Positions 34,860 through 43,665 are shown, counted from the stretch's first letter. The stretch is DNA of 64,000 bases from Sagittula sp048553715 (GCF_048553715.1 NZ_JBLZNC010000002.1:248001-312000); one strand, 5' to 3'. Translations and numbers: made by a program. Notes: generated by a model from the sequence alone, not told the origin.

Positions 34860-35801
34860 TTATGCCTTCAGGCTTTCGACAGCGGTGGCCACATCTGCAG
34901 CACTGCCAATGTTGCGCACGGCTGCGGGTTTGTGGATGCGACGCACCATGCCCGACAGCGCCTTACCTGCGCCGATCTCCCAGAATTCGCTCACGCCTTG
35001 GGCCACCATGTACTCCACCGACTCGCGCCAGCGCACGGACCCGCAGACCTGTTCGACCAACAAGGCGCGGATCGTCGTGACATCGCTGACGGCCGAGGCG
35101 CGCACATTGGCCACCAAGGGGACTTTGGGTGCGGCGATTTCGACGTCGTCCAGCGCCTCTGCCATCACATCCGCTGCGGGCTGCATCAGGTCACAATGGA
35201 ACGGTGCCGAGACCGGCAGCAAGAGCGCGCGCTTGGCGCCTTTGGCCTTTGCGATCTCCACCGCCCGTTCTACAGCCGCTTTTGTGCCAGAGATCACCAC
35301 CTGCGCCGGGTCGTTGTCATTGGCTGCTGCCAGCACGTCACCCTCGGCGGCCTCGGACACCACCTCGCGGACGCCGGCCAGATCCAGCCCCAATACGGCG
35401 GCCATCGCCCCCTGCCCCACGGGCACGGCAGCCTGCATCGCCTCGCCCCGCTTGCGCAGCAGGCGGGCAGCATCCGCCACGCTCAGCGATCCCGCCGCCG
35501 TCAGCGCGGTGTATTCGCCCAGCGAATGGCCTGCGACATAAGACGCGGCATCAATGGTGACGCCTTCGGCCTCCAGCGCGCGAAGGGCGGCAATGGATGT
35601 CGCCATCAGCGCAGGCTGTGCATTGGCCGTCAGCGTGAGGGTTTCGATCTCGCCCTCCCAGATCAGGCCGGACAGGTTTTCGCCCAAGGCGGCGTCGACC
35701 TCGTCAAAGACGGCCTTGGCTGCGGGATAGGCCTCTGCCAGATCCCGGCCCATGCCGATGGTCTGGGCGCCCTGCCCGGGAAAGATGAAAGCGCGGCTCA
35801 T
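34860..35801 (-). CDS. fabD: Malonyl-CoA:ACP transacylase
   Basis: This 313-residue enzyme loads malonate onto acyl carrier protein. The opening FIFPGQGAQTIGMGRDLAE, the active serine in GHSLGEYTALTAAG and the catalytic histidine in VSAPFHCDLMQPA are all present. The length is normal. It begins the fabD-fabG-acpP fatty acid synthesis cluster. The ATG at 35801 is preceded by GGAGAGGGGC. Confidence 0.96.
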   Translation of the reverse strand: MSRAFIFPGQGAQTIGMGRDLAEAYPAAKAVFDEVDAALGENLSGLIWEGEIETLTLTANAQPALMATSIAALRALEAEGVTIDAASYVAGHSLGEYTALTAAGSLSVADAARLLRKRGEAMQAAVPVGQGAMAAVLGLDLAGVREVVSEAAEGDVLAAANDNDPAQVVISGTKAAVERAVEIAKAKGAKRALLLPVSAPFHCDLMQPAADVMAEALDDVEIAAPKVPLVANVRASAVSDVTTIRALLVEQVCGSVRWRESVEYMVAQGVSEFWEIGAGKALSGMVRRIHKPAAVRNIGSAADVATAVESLKA

Positions 35802-35957
35802 GCCCCTCTCCTTTACGTATCGTCGTCAGGGACTAGCCCTTAACGGTCCCGCCCTTGCGGCGCAACGCGTAGCGCACGCCGCATGTGCAAACACGCGGAT
35901 TGCAGCAAGCAGTGTTTCCGCTAAGTCACCCCATGCATCTCAAAGCGGAGCCTCGCC

Positions 35958-37157
35958 ATGCCCCTGACCAATTCCCGCAGCCGCTACGGCATGATCACCA
36001 AGATTTTCCACTGGACGATCGCCCTGGGGATATTGCTAATGATTCCGCTGGGCTGGCTGGCGGACCGGCTGCCCTATGAGACAGCCGATCAGCTTGCGCG
36101 CAAGGCCACGCTGTTTTCGGTGCACAAGACGCTGGGGGTGACGATCTTCCTTGTGGCGCTGGCGCGGATTGTGTGGGCCGTGACACAGACGAAGCCCGCC
36201 CCGCTGCACCCGGACCGCCGGGTCGAGACATTCGCAGCCGAGGTGGTGCATTGGCTTCTTTACGGCTCGCTGGTGCTGGTGCCGCTGTCGGGATGGATCG
36301 AACATGCGGCCACGGACGGGTTCGCGCCGATCTGGTGGCCCTTCGGGCAGGATCTGTTCTTTGTTCCCAAAAGCCCCGCATTGGCAGAGACCTTTGCCAC
36401 GCTGCATTTCATCCTGCAGTGGGTTCTGCTGGGGGCTCTGGTCCTGCATGTGGCGGGCGCGCTGAAACACCACCTGATCGACGGTGATGCCACCCTGCGG
36501 CGGATGTGGTTCGGCACGACAGAGGCCTCAGGCCCGCATCACGCGCGCCACGGCTGGGCTGCGCCCCTGTTGGCGGGATTTGTCTGGGCGGCCACTTTGG
36601 GCGGGGCGTGGTCCTTGGGCTGGTTCGCCCATGACACCGGCGGCACGTCGGCAGAGCTGGCTCAGGTCGAAAGCGACTGGTCGGTGCGCGAGGGCACGCT
36701 TTCCCTGTCGGTGGATCAGTTCGGCAAGACCGTCGAGGGCAGCTTTGCCGAATGGACCCCAGACATCGATTTCGATGACAGCACGGACACCGGCGACAAG
36801 GGAAGCGTGACAGTGCAAATCGCCATCGGGTCCCTGACCTTGGGCAGTGTGACCAATCAAGCGCTTGGAGCCGACTTCCTCAGCGCTGAGGATCACCCCA
36901 CCGCAACCTTTACCGCGCCTATTGTACGGACAGAGGATGGCTATATCGCCGAAGGCACCTTGGCGTTGAAAGACCATGAGGTGCCGGTCACCCTCCCCTT
37001 CACGCTGACGTTGGAAGGCGATGTGGCGCAGATGGAGGGACAGGCGGTTCTGGATCGGCGCAACTTTAGCATCGGTGACAGCATGACAGATCCCGCGCAA
37101 CTGGGGTTCGAAGTCATCATTGATGTGGCGCTGACCGCAGAGCGTGCGGGGGACTAA
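35958..37157 (+). CDS. Cytochrome b561 - YceI domain fusion
   Basis: This 399-residue protein combines two families. Residues 1-185 form a four-helix cytochrome b561 domain with likely heme histidines in ITKIFHWTIA, FSVHKTLGV, VLHVAGALKHH and neighbours. A further helix follows at about 195-215. Residues 225-395 form a YceI beta-barrel lipid-binding domain (EGTLALKDHEVPVTLPFTL, RRNFSIGD). The YceI part should lie in the periplasm. A role in quinone- or isoprenoid-linked electron transfer is plausible but is inference. A stand-alone YceI gene is 790 bases away. Its stop overlaps the next, convergent gene by 4 bases. Confidence 0.9.
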   Translation: MPLTNSRSRYGMITKIFHWTIALGILLMIPLGWLADRLPYETADQLARKATLFSVHKTLGVTIFLVALARIVWAVTQTKPAPLHPDRRVETFAAEVVHWLLYGSLVLVPLSGWIEHAATDGFAPIWWPFGQDLFFVPKSPALAETFATLHFILQWVLLGALVLHVAGALKHHLIDGDATLRRMWFGTTEASGPHHARHGWAAPLLAGFVWAATLGGAWSLGWFAHDTGGTSAELAQVESDWSVREGTLSLSVDQFGKTVEGSFAEWTPDIDFDDSTDTGDKGSVTVQIAIGSLTLGSVTNQALGADFLSAEDHPTATFTAPIVRTEDGYIAEGTLALKDHEVPVTLPFTLTLEGDVAQMEGQAVLDRRNFSIGDSMTDPAQLGFEVIIDVALTAERAGD

Positions 37158-37780
37158 TCGGTCTCGACCCGCCAGCCATTGCTCCACCTCGTGATGCGTG
37201 CGCCCACGGGCGCGCGCAGCAGTGCCATCATGCTGTCATCCTTGTTCAGCAGCAGGCCGATAGGTCCGTGGAACAACTGGTCCAAGGGGCGTTCCCCCAT
37301 CGGGCCATAGGCGCACCAGCCGGTTTCCGCATAGGGGCCGCTGCGCACCGGCGGCAGACAGCGCTGCAGCCAGCTGACCCGTGCGCCTGCCGTCAAAATC
37401 GCCGGATCGATGAAGGCATTGGCGAGATACCGCGCCTCTTCCTCCAGCGTGTCGACACGACATTTGCCCACGGCCCAGATATGCCCCGCGTGTATGTCGA
37501 ACGTCTGGGGGACACCGGCGGGGCGCGCATCATCGGCGTGACAGTGCCACAGACCGTCTGAATGATCGCTCAGTTCCACCCACAAACGTTCCGCAGCCAT
37601 TCCCGGCTGCCCCGAAGGGGCGAATCCGACCTGCACCCGATCACCGGGTTGCAGTAGTGCCAGCTCTGCCTTCGATGGGGTAAAAAAAGTATAGGGCGCC
37701 TCTGCCTTTATCGGATCGGTTTCCACCAGATCCCAGCCGGCGCCACCGTTCCAATCCTCACTCGGGTCGATATCAAACAT
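37154..37780 (-). CDS. Conserved hypothetical protein
   Basis: I do not recognise a firm family for this 208-residue protein. It has no signal peptide and no membrane segment. It starts MFDIDPSEDWNGGAGWDLVE. The middle GDRVQVGFAPSGQPG, ERLWVELSDHSDGLWHCHAD and HAGHIWAVG resemble the layout of small DUF2314/DUF2185-type proteins, which is a weak similarity judged by eye. Cysteines and tryptophans are frequent. The ATG at 37780 is chosen because the 15 residues upstream look like shadow sequence. Confidence 0.7.
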   Translation of the reverse strand: MFDIDPSEDWNGGAGWDLVETDPIKAEAPYTFFTPSKAELALLQPGDRVQVGFAPSGQPGMAAERLWVELSDHSDGLWHCHADDARPAGVPQTFDIHAGHIWAVGKCRVDTLEEEARYLANAFIDPAILTAGARVSWLQRCLPPVRSGPYAETGWCAYGPMGERPLDQLFHGPIGLLLNKDDSMMALLRAPVGARITRWSNGWRVETD

Positions 37781-37891
37781 GCCTTCAGCCTCCTGCCCGG
37801 CGAAGACACCACCGCAATGAGGCAAAATTCGGCCCTCTCGCGCCGCGATCTGTCGCGGGTTTTAGACGAATGCCCAAAGCCGCCGCACGCA

Positions 37892-37922
37892 AACAAAAAG
37901 GCCCGCAGAAAACTGCGGACCC
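37892..37922 (-). terminator. Terminator of the YceI gene
   Basis: On the minus strand GGTCCGCAG and CTGCGGGCC pair, with one G-T wobble, around TTTT and are followed by TTTTTGTTT. It lies 25 bases after the YceI stop codon. Confidence 0.8.
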
Positions 37923-37946
37923 TTGCTGGCGGATGTCGCCAAACGA

Positions 37947-38516
37947 TCAGTCGGCTTTCATGGCCTCCACAGAAATCGTGACTTCGACCTCGTCGGACAC
38001 GTAGGGCGCGAATGCACCGACGTTGTAGTCAGACCGGATCAGCGTGGTGGTTGCGTCAAAGCCCGCCCAGGGCTTGTTCGCCATCGGGTGGTCGCCCATC
38101 TGGTTAAGCTTCGCGTCCAGCACGACCTCTTTGGTCACGCCATTCAGCGTCAGATCGCCGGTGATGTTGGCGGTGTCTTCGCCGGTCACTTCGATGGAGG
38201 TCGAGGTAAAGCTGACCATCTCGTCTTCTGCCGCGCCAAAGAAATCGTCAGACATGAAGTGTGTGAAACGCTCTTCCCAGCCCGTCATCATGGAGCGCAC
38301 GGGAAAGGAGACCTCGACCGAGGACTGCGCGGGATTTTCCTTGTCCCAATCAATGGTGCCCTCGAAGCCCGAGAACATGCCCATGCCGGTGGAATAGCCA
38401 AGGTGGTTATATGTGAACAGGATCTGGCTGTGGCTGGGGTCGAGCGTATACGCCTCGCCCGCCAGTGCGGAGATGGGGGCCAAGGCCAGAACGGTCGCGA
38501 AGAATGCAGATTTCAT
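37947..38516 (-). CDS. YceI family periplasmic lipid-binding protein
   Basis: This 189-residue protein has a signal peptide (MKSAFFATVLALAPISALAG) and a YceI lipocalin-like barrel: YTLDPSHSQILFTYNHLGYS, then VSFPVRSMMTG and NITGDLTLNGVTKEVVLDA. YceI proteins bind isoprenoid lipids such as ubiquinone-type chains. The start could also be an ATG three codons upstream. It is a separate copy of the domain found at the C terminus of the b561 fusion nearby, but the two sequences differ widely. Confidence 0.92.
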   Translation of the reverse strand: MKSAFFATVLALAPISALAGEAYTLDPSHSQILFTYNHLGYSTGMGMFSGFEGTIDWDKENPAQSSVEVSFPVRSMMTGWEERFTHFMSDDFFGAAEDEMVSFTSTSIEVTGEDTANITGDLTLNGVTKEVVLDAKLNQMGDHPMANKPWAGFDATTTLIRSDYNVGAFAPYVSDEVEVTISVEAMKAD

Positions 38517-38650
38517 AAGGGTCATCCCGATTGGAGCTGTTGTGAGCCGCAATCTATGACGGGACGGGTTTCAGGCAATCCGGCGTTGCAACACAGACCC
38601 TGTTCCAAAACGAACATGACACCACCAGAGTGTGCGAAAATGCGCCGAGT

Positions 38651-38899
38651 TTACGGTGCGTCCCGCCCGCAAACGATCATTCCCAACCCCAGCAGCAGCA
38701 TGAACAAAGACGCCCCGAGTTTCATCAGCAAGACGACACCCCCGCCCACTGCGCCCCCCACGATCCAAAGCCCAAAGGCAGAGACAGCCAAAGCCGTCCC
38801 CACGCAAACCAGCACCAGCCGCCAGATCAGATTTCCCGCAGGTGTCATATCCCGTGCGAGGGGATGCGCAGTGTGGATGCTGTCAGATGTCATGGTCAT
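38651..38899 (-). CDS. Small membrane protein, hypothetical
   Basis: This 82-residue protein has two hydrophobic helices, about residues 25-45 (LIWRLVLVCVGTALAVSAFG) and 50-75. A short polar N terminus precedes them. I do not recognise the family. The ATG at 38899 has AGAGG eight bases upstream. A start two codons later is possible. It lies between the YceI gene and the ribosomal protein operon, on the opposite strand to the latter. Confidence 0.65.
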   Translation of the reverse strand: MTMTSDSIHTAHPLARDMTPAGNLIWRLVLVCVGTALAVSAFGLWIVGGAVGGGVVLLMKLGASLFMLLLGLGMIVCGRDAP

Positions 38900-39005
38900 G
38901 TCAAACGCCTCTTGCTCGAATATGAACAAGCTGCTTTGAGAATAGGCCGCAACTAAGGCACAGGCGGGGCGATCCCGTGCCCTGCCCCGCGTGCCGAACA
39001 GGGGC

Positions 39006-39033
39006 TTGCACCGCGGGGCAATCCGTGTATATG
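39006..39033 (+). promoter_or_regulatory. Predicted promoter of the rpsF operon
   Basis: TTGCAC (39006-39011), a 16-base spacer and TATATG (39028-39033) give a likely start near 39040 and a leader of about 100 bases before rpsF. The leader is GC-rich and could hold an S6:S18-type autoregulatory structure, which I did not confirm. Confidence 0.5.
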
Positions 39034-39138
39034 GGGCGTTCCTTCCGCAAACACGGTTGAACCGCGCGGTCTCTCGTGGGTCGGGCGCGGAAGGTTAGCC
39101 CGCCCTTTGAAACGCGCCTTGACAAAAATGGAGCGAAC

Positions 39139-39501
39139 ATGCCGCTGTACGAGCATGTCTTTATCTCGCGTCAGGACTTGTCCAACGCGCAGGCCGAAGG
39201 CCTGGTGGAACACTTCAGCACCGTTCTTTCGGACAACGGCGGTAAAGTCGTCGAATCCGAATACTGGGGCGTGAAGACCATGGCCTACAAGATCAACAAG
39301 AACCGCAAGGGCCACTACGCCTTTCTGAAGACCGACGCACCGTCGACGGCTGTTCAGGAAATGGAACGCCTGATGCGTCTGCACGACGACGTGATGCGCG
39401 TCCTGACCATCAAGGTCGACGAGCACGAGGAAGGTCCCTCCGTCCAGATGCAGAAAAAAGACGAGCGTGACGGTCGTCGTGAGCGTCGCAACCGCGACTG
39501 A
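39139..39501 (+). CDS. rpsF: 30S ribosomal protein S6
   Basis: This 120-residue S6 begins MPLYEHVFISRQDLSNAQAE and contains ESEYWGVKTMAYKINKNRKG, which are diagnostic. The C-terminal tail is highly charged (DERDGRRERRNRD). It pairs with S18 on the small subunit. The ATG at 39139 has GGAG upstream. The 21 codons open before it lie in the leader. The rpsF-rpsR-rplI order is standard in alphaproteobacteria. Confidence 0.97.
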   Translation: MPLYEHVFISRQDLSNAQAEGLVEHFSTVLSDNGGKVVESEYWGVKTMAYKINKNRKGHYAFLKTDAPSTAVQEMERLMRLHDDVMRVLTIKVDEHEEGPSVQMQKKDERDGRRERRNRD

Positions 39502-39523
39502 TCCCAGGAAGGAGTAAAAGACA

Positions 39524-39751
39524 ATGGCTGCAAAACCGTTTTTCCGCCGCCGCAAGGTCTGCCCCTTCTCGGGCGACAATGCACCCAAGATCGACTACAA
39601 GGACACCCGTCTCCTGCAGCGCTACGTTTCCGAGCGCGGCAAGATCGTCCCGTCCCGTATCACCGCCGTTTCGGCGAAAAAGCAGCGTGAGCTGGCCCGT
39701 GCTATCAAGCGCGCCCGTTTCCTCGCCCTGCTGCCCTACGCCGTGAAGTAA
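39524..39751 (+). CDS. rpsR: 30S ribosomal protein S18
   Basis: This 75-residue S18 has FFRRRKVCPFSGDNAPKIDY, DTRLLQRYVSERGKIVPSRI and the terminal KRARFLALLPYAVK. It binds S6 and 16S rRNA. It starts 23 bases after rpsF, with AGGAG upstream, and is followed by rplI after 12 bases. Confidence 0.98.
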   Translation: MAAKPFFRRRKVCPFSGDNAPKIDYKDTRLLQRYVSERGKIVPSRITAVSAKKQRELARAIKRARFLALLPYAVK

Positions 39752-39763
39752 GGAGCGACTGAC

Positions 39764-40375
39764 ATGCAAGTTATCCTTCTCGAACGCGTGGCCAAACTGG
39801 GCCAGATGGGCGACGTCGTCGACGTTAAGCCCGGCTTCGCACGTAACTACCTGCTGCTGCAGGGCAAGGCGCTGACCGCCTCCAAGGAGAACATCGCCTC
39901 CTTCGAAGCCCAGAAAGCCCAGCTCGAAGCGCGCAACCTGGAAACCAAGAAAGAGGCCGAAGCATTGGCCGAGCGTCTTGGCGGCCAGCAGTTCGTCGTG
40001 ATCCGTCAGGCGTCCGACGGCGGCAACCTCTACGGCTCCGTCACCACCCGTGACGCCGCTGACGTGGCAACCGCCGAAGGCTTCTCGATCGACCGCAAGC
40101 AGGTTCTGATCCGTCAGCCGATCAAGGAACTGGGTCTGCACGACGTCGAGGTGCACCTGCACCCCGAGGTCATGGTGACCATCGCGCTGAACGTGGCGCG
40201 TTCCCCCGAAGAAGCCGAGCTTCAGCAATCCGGCAAGTCCATTCAGGAACTGGCCGCTGAAGAAGAAGCACAGGCAGAATTCGAAGTGTCCCAGCTGTTC
40301 GACGACATGGGCTCTGCCGCGTCCGATGACGAAGGCGACGCTCCGGCGGCTGAAGAAGCCTCCGAAGAGAACTGA
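39764..40375 (+). CDS. rplI: 50S ribosomal protein L9
   Basis: This 203-residue L9 has the N-terminal domain MQVILLERVAKLGQMGDVVD with GFARNYLLLQGKALTA, the long connecting helix and the C-terminal domain. An extra acidic C-terminal tail of about 50 residues (AEEEAQAEF, DDEGDAPAAEEASEEN) is longer than in E. coli L9 and is usual in Rhodobacterales. It ends the ribosomal operon, 20 bases before a terminator. Confidence 0.97.
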   Translation: MQVILLERVAKLGQMGDVVDVKPGFARNYLLLQGKALTASKENIASFEAQKAQLEARNLETKKEAEALAERLGGQQFVVIRQASDGGNLYGSVTTRDAADVATAEGFSIDRKQVLIRQPIKELGLHDVEVHLHPEVMVTIALNVARSPEEAELQQSGKSIQELAAEEEAQAEFEVSQLFDDMGSAASDDEGDAPAAEEASEEN

Positions 40376-40394
40376 GTTTCTCGAAAATCTTTTG

Positions 40395-40425
40395 AAAAGG
40401 CCGTCCTTCGGGGCGGCCTTTTTTC
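40395..40425 (+). terminator. Terminator of the rpsF-rpsR-rplI operon
   Basis: GGCCGTCC (40399-40406) and GGGCGGCC (40411-40418) enclose a TTCG tetraloop, with AAAA before the stem and six T after it. Confidence 0.92.
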
Positions 40426-40512
40426 GTTTGGTCCGTGTCGGCTTTGGGAATTGATAAAGGTCTATGCTTTACCGGTTGATGCATGGGGCGCGCACCGAGG
40501 AGATAGCCACAC

Positions 40513-41871
40513 ATGCCATTTTTCCGAAAGACGACGTACGATCAACCGATTGAGCGCCGCTACGAACGCCCTGACCTATTGGATATGATCGACGCCACAC
40601 AGGCCGTGATCCACTTCCGCCCGGACGGGGAAATTCTGTTTGCGAACAAAAATTTCCTCGACGCCTTGGGGTATACCGCCAGCGAGGTTGAGGGCAGCCA
40701 CCACAGCATGTTCGTCGACGACGAATATCGCGCCTCTGAGGAATACGCCGATTTCTGGAAACGCTTGGGCAGCGGCGAACCGTTTACAAACCAGTATAAG
40801 CGAATCACCAAAAACGGTGATCCGATCTATATCCACGCGACTTACTGCCCCGTCCGCGACGATGCAGGTGTGATCCGCCGCGTCATCAAGATCGCGTCAG
40901 ACATCACCGCGCGTCAGATGGTCATTGACCGCATCAGCGGCGCGCTGACCGCGCTGAGCCACGGGGACCTGTCACAACGCATCCACGGCGAAATGGACCG
41001 TGATCTCGAAATACTGGCCCAGTCGTATAACGCTGCCATCGAACAGCTCGCCTCGCTGGTGTCGAAGGTCAAAAACGTGTCCACGACGGTCTACGCCTCC
41101 TCTCAGGGGATCAGCACAACCGCCACGAACCTGTCGCGCCGAACCGAAACACAGGCCGCCACGTTGGAGGAAACCGCCGCTGCCATCGAACAGCTGACTT
41201 CCAACGCACAATCTGCCGCTGAGAACGCGACAGAGGTGCGCGGGATGGCGAATTCCACAAGTCAAACCGCTGAAAATGGTCGCAAACTGGTCGCCAGCCT
41301 GACAGAGGCGATGGAACGGATCGAAAGCTCATCGGACCAGATCGGCCAGATTATCTCTGTGATTGAGGGGATCGCCTTCCAGACCAACCTGCTGGCCCTG
41401 AACGCCGGTGTCGAAGCGGCCCGGGCCGGTGAGTCGGGTCGCGGGTTTGCCGTGGTCGCGAGCGAAGTACGCGGCCTTGCACAACGCAGTTCTGAATCCG
41501 CGAGTGAGATCAAATCCCTCATTCAAACGAGTTCGCAGAACGTCAAAGCCGGATCGGATCTTGTAAATCGCGCCTCGCATGAGTTTGAGGCCGTCTTCGA
41601 AGGCATTACAGGCATCTCATCCAACGTGGAACATATCGCGTCGAACCTACAAATGCAGTCCGATGTCCTGCGCGAGATCAACAGCAGCGTCGCGCAATTG
41701 GACACGGTCACGCAGGAAAACGCAGCGACGGTGAATGACATCAGCGGCTCAGGCAAAGAGCTGGAACAGGCGTCAGGCACGCTTGTCGGGGAAGTGTCCT
41801 ACTTTGCGATCACCCCCGAAGCCGCGCCAGCGATGGAACTGTATCACGACGACATGCGCGCCAGCGGCTAA
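40513..41871 (+). CDS. Soluble methyl-accepting chemotaxis protein with PAS domain
   Basis: This 452-residue chemoreceptor has no membrane segment. A PAS domain spans about residues 25-135 (VIHFRPDGEILFANKNFLDA; RVIKIASDITARQ). A HAMP-like stretch around LSHGDLSQRIHGEMDRDLEI follows, then the signalling domain. The CheA/CheW-binding tip is around residues 280-325 (IAFQTNLLALNAGVEAARAG; FAVVASEVRGLAQRS). It should sense an internal signal, perhaps redox or a flavin or heme ligand bound by the PAS domain. No che genes are nearby. Confidence 0.93.
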   Translation: MPFFRKTTYDQPIERRYERPDLLDMIDATQAVIHFRPDGEILFANKNFLDALGYTASEVEGSHHSMFVDDEYRASEEYADFWKRLGSGEPFTNQYKRITKNGDPIYIHATYCPVRDDAGVIRRVIKIASDITARQMVIDRISGALTALSHGDLSQRIHGEMDRDLEILAQSYNAAIEQLASLVSKVKNVSTTVYASSQGISTTATNLSRRTETQAATLEETAAAIEQLTSNAQSAAENATEVRGMANSTSQTAENGRKLVASLTEAMERIESSSDQIGQIISVIEGIAFQTNLLALNAGVEAARAGESGRGFAVVASEVRGLAQRSSESASEIKSLIQTSSQNVKAGSDLVNRASHEFEAVFEGITGISSNVEHIASNLQMQSDVLREINSSVAQLDTVTQENAATVNDISGSGKELEQASGTLVGEVSYFAITPEAAPAMELYHDDMRASG

Positions 41872-41872
41872 G

Positions 41873-41900
41873 AAAAAAGGCTGCCCAAAGGCAGCCTTTT
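41873..41900. terminator. Bidirectional terminator between chemoreceptor gene and tig
   Basis: GGCTGCC (41879-41885) and GGCAGCC (41890-41896) pair around CAAA, with an A run before and TTTT after the stem. It serves both convergent genes. Confidence 0.9.
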
Positions 41901-41922
41901 CAAATCGTTGACGGGGAAAGAA

Positions 41923-43248
41923 TTACTCCTCGTCCAGCGCCTCGACAGCTTTCTGCAGCTCGTCTTTGGAGATCTCTTTCTCCGACACTTTCGCCTGCTC
42001 AGCGATGTGATCGATGACTTTGTCTTCAAAGATCGGCGCGCGCAGCTGCTGCTGCATTTGCTGGTTCTGGCGCACGAAGTCGAAGAACGCGCGCTCCTGA
42101 CCCGGGTACTGGCGTGCCTGGTTCATGATCGCTTGGGTCATTTCCTGATCGGTCACTTCGACTTCGGCTTTCTGGCCGATTTCGGCGAGCAACAGGCCCA
42201 GACGCACGCGGCGCTCTGCCAGTTTGTTGTGCTCTTCGGTGGGCTCGATCTTTTCGTGATCGTGGCCTTCAACCTCGGGGTTTTCTTCGTGCCACAGCTG
42301 GTGCGCGATTTGACCCGCTTCCGCTTCGACCAGCGACGGCGGCAGGTCAAAGGTGACCAGCTCGTCGAGCTTGTCCAGAAGACCACGCTTCATCACCTGA
42401 CGCGCAGCACCGGCATATTCGGCTTCCAGACGCTCACGAATCTGGCCTTTCAGACCTTCGAGATCTTCCGCGCCAAACTTTTTCGCCAGCTCGTCGTCGA
42501 TCTCGGCAGCTTTAGGCGCTTTGACTTCTTTGACCTTGCATTCAAACACAGCAGGTTTGCCCGCCAGGTTTTCTGCGCCGTATTCCTCGGGGAAGGTCAC
42601 TTCGACGTTCTTTTCGTCACCTGCTTTCAGACCAACCAGCTGCTCTTCGAAGCCGGGGATGAAAGAGCCGGAGCCCAGAACCAGCGGGTAATCTTCGGCT
42701 GCGCCGCCGTCGAATGCTTCGCCGTCAACTTTGCCGAGGAAGTCGAAAACAACCTGATCGCCGTCTTCGGCGGCGCCGTCTTTGGCTTCGAAATCCTGCG
42801 CGGTGGACGCGAGGTTGGCCAACGCTTCGTCAACGGATTCGTCGTCGGCTTTCACAACCAGCTTTTCCAGCTCGACGCCGGACAGGTCGATTTCCGGCAC
42901 GTCGGGCAGCGCCTCGTAGGACATTTCGACGTTGACGTCGTCGCCTTCTTTCCAGTCCTCGTTGGTCATTTTGACCTCGGGCTGGAGCGCCGGACGATCG
43001 CCGGTTTTTTCAAAGTGTTCGTTCATCGCGCCGTCGATGGCTTCCTGCATGGTTTCACCCATGACACGGGGACCGAACTGCTTTTTCAGCAGCGCCATCG
43101 GAACCTTGCCCTTGCGGAAACCCTTCATCTCGATGTCGGGCTGGGCTTCTTTCAGTTTGGCGTTGACCTTCTCGTCCAGTTCGGCCGCCGTCACGGTGAT
43201 GGCGTAGCCGCGCTTGAGGCCTTCGTTCAGCGTCTCGGTGACCTGCAT
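41923..43248 (-). CDS. tig: Trigger factor
   Basis: This 441-residue ribosome-bound chaperone and prolyl isomerase has the N-terminal ribosome-binding signature GFRKGKVPMALLKKQFG near residue 45. A FKBP-type PPIase domain lies around residues 150-240 (DGDQVVFDFLGKVDGEAF), and a helical C-terminal domain ends in an acidic tail. The ATG at 43248 is preceded by GAGGGAAG. The open frame 19 codons further lies in the leader. The gene is preceded by a leader hairpin and a predicted promoter. Confidence 0.96.
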   Translation of the reverse strand: MQVTETLNEGLKRGYAITVTAAELDEKVNAKLKEAQPDIEMKGFRKGKVPMALLKKQFGPRVMGETMQEAIDGAMNEHFEKTGDRPALQPEVKMTNEDWKEGDDVNVEMSYEALPDVPEIDLSGVELEKLVVKADDESVDEALANLASTAQDFEAKDGAAEDGDQVVFDFLGKVDGEAFDGGAAEDYPLVLGSGSFIPGFEEQLVGLKAGDEKNVEVTFPEEYGAENLAGKPAVFECKVKEVKAPKAAEIDDELAKKFGAEDLEGLKGQIRERLEAEYAGAARQVMKRGLLDKLDELVTFDLPPSLVEAEAGQIAHQLWHEENPEVEGHDHEKIEPTEEHNKLAERRVRLGLLLAEIGQKAEVEVTDQEMTQAIMNQARQYPGQERAFFDFVRQNQQMQQQLRAPIFEDKVIDHIAEQAKVSEKEISKDELQKAVEALDEE

Positions 43249-43271
43249 TTTATCTTCCCTCGAATGAAGAC

Positions 43272-43334
43272 GCGCCCCGCGAGGGGGCGCAATTGAATTT
43301 GGCACCTTCTATTGCCCGATCCCCTACAGTGCAA
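43272..43334 (-). promoter_or_regulatory. Predicted tig promoter and leader hairpin
   Basis: On the minus strand TTGCAC (43334-43329) and TAGAAG (43311-43306) are separated by 17 bases. Between this and the start codon the leader can form a hairpin with arms GCGCCCC and GGGGCGC (43272-43290), whose 3' arm ends 23 bases before the ATG, near the ribosome-binding site. Confidence 0.5.
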
Positions 43335-43426
43335 GACGATTTGCCGCCGAAGACGGCGGGTTTTCACCGGCAATCGCGGTGTCAAAGGCCCCGTAAGGGG
43401 GTTCTATCGCATTTTAGGGAAAAACA

Positions 43427-43511
43427 TGGTGCGGGTGGAGGGACTTGAACCCCCACGCCTTGCGGCGCCAGAACCTAAATCTGGTGCGTCTACCAATTCC
43501 GCCACACCCGC
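43427..43511 (-). tRNA. tRNA-Leu (anticodon UAG)
   Basis: The minus strand folds as a class II tRNA. The acceptor stem is GCGGGTG with CACCCGC, the D arm is GGCGGAATTGGTAGACGC, the anticodon stem CCAGA/TCTGG encloses TTTAGGT, and a variable arm is present. The T arm is GGGGGTTCAAGTCCCTC. The encoded 3' CCA lies at 43427-43429. It reads CUA-type leucine codons and, by wobble, others of the CUN box. A weak hairpin with TTT lies after its 3' end at 43387-43400. Confidence 0.95.
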
Positions 43512-43601
43512 ATGTCGGCGCTGCTTAGCAAAGCATTTCGGGATGTGCGAGCGAAAAATGCAGGGACTCATAAGGATAGGTTTCACAGAAATTCCGTGAC
43601 T

Positions 43602-43616
43602 TTAACCGGACCTTAT
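43602..43616. promoter_or_regulatory. Near-match to the CtrA site upstream of second Hint-like gene
   Basis: TTAA-N7-TTAT lies 50 bases before the start codon. It differs by one base from the CtrA consensus. This is weak evidence alone and is listed because similar near-matches precede the other Hint gene. Confidence 0.3.
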
Positions 43617-43665
43617 CGGACACTGGGCGAAAAAACATAAGGCAACCAGAGCAGGACGCCACCCT

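Noticed and set aside
41908..43296. Long open frame on the plus strand over tig
   Set aside because: It is antisense to the clearly recognised trigger factor and contains no known domain.
43387..43400. Terminator after tRNA-Leu(UAG)
   Set aside because: The stem is only four bases with a short T run, too weak to list as a feature.
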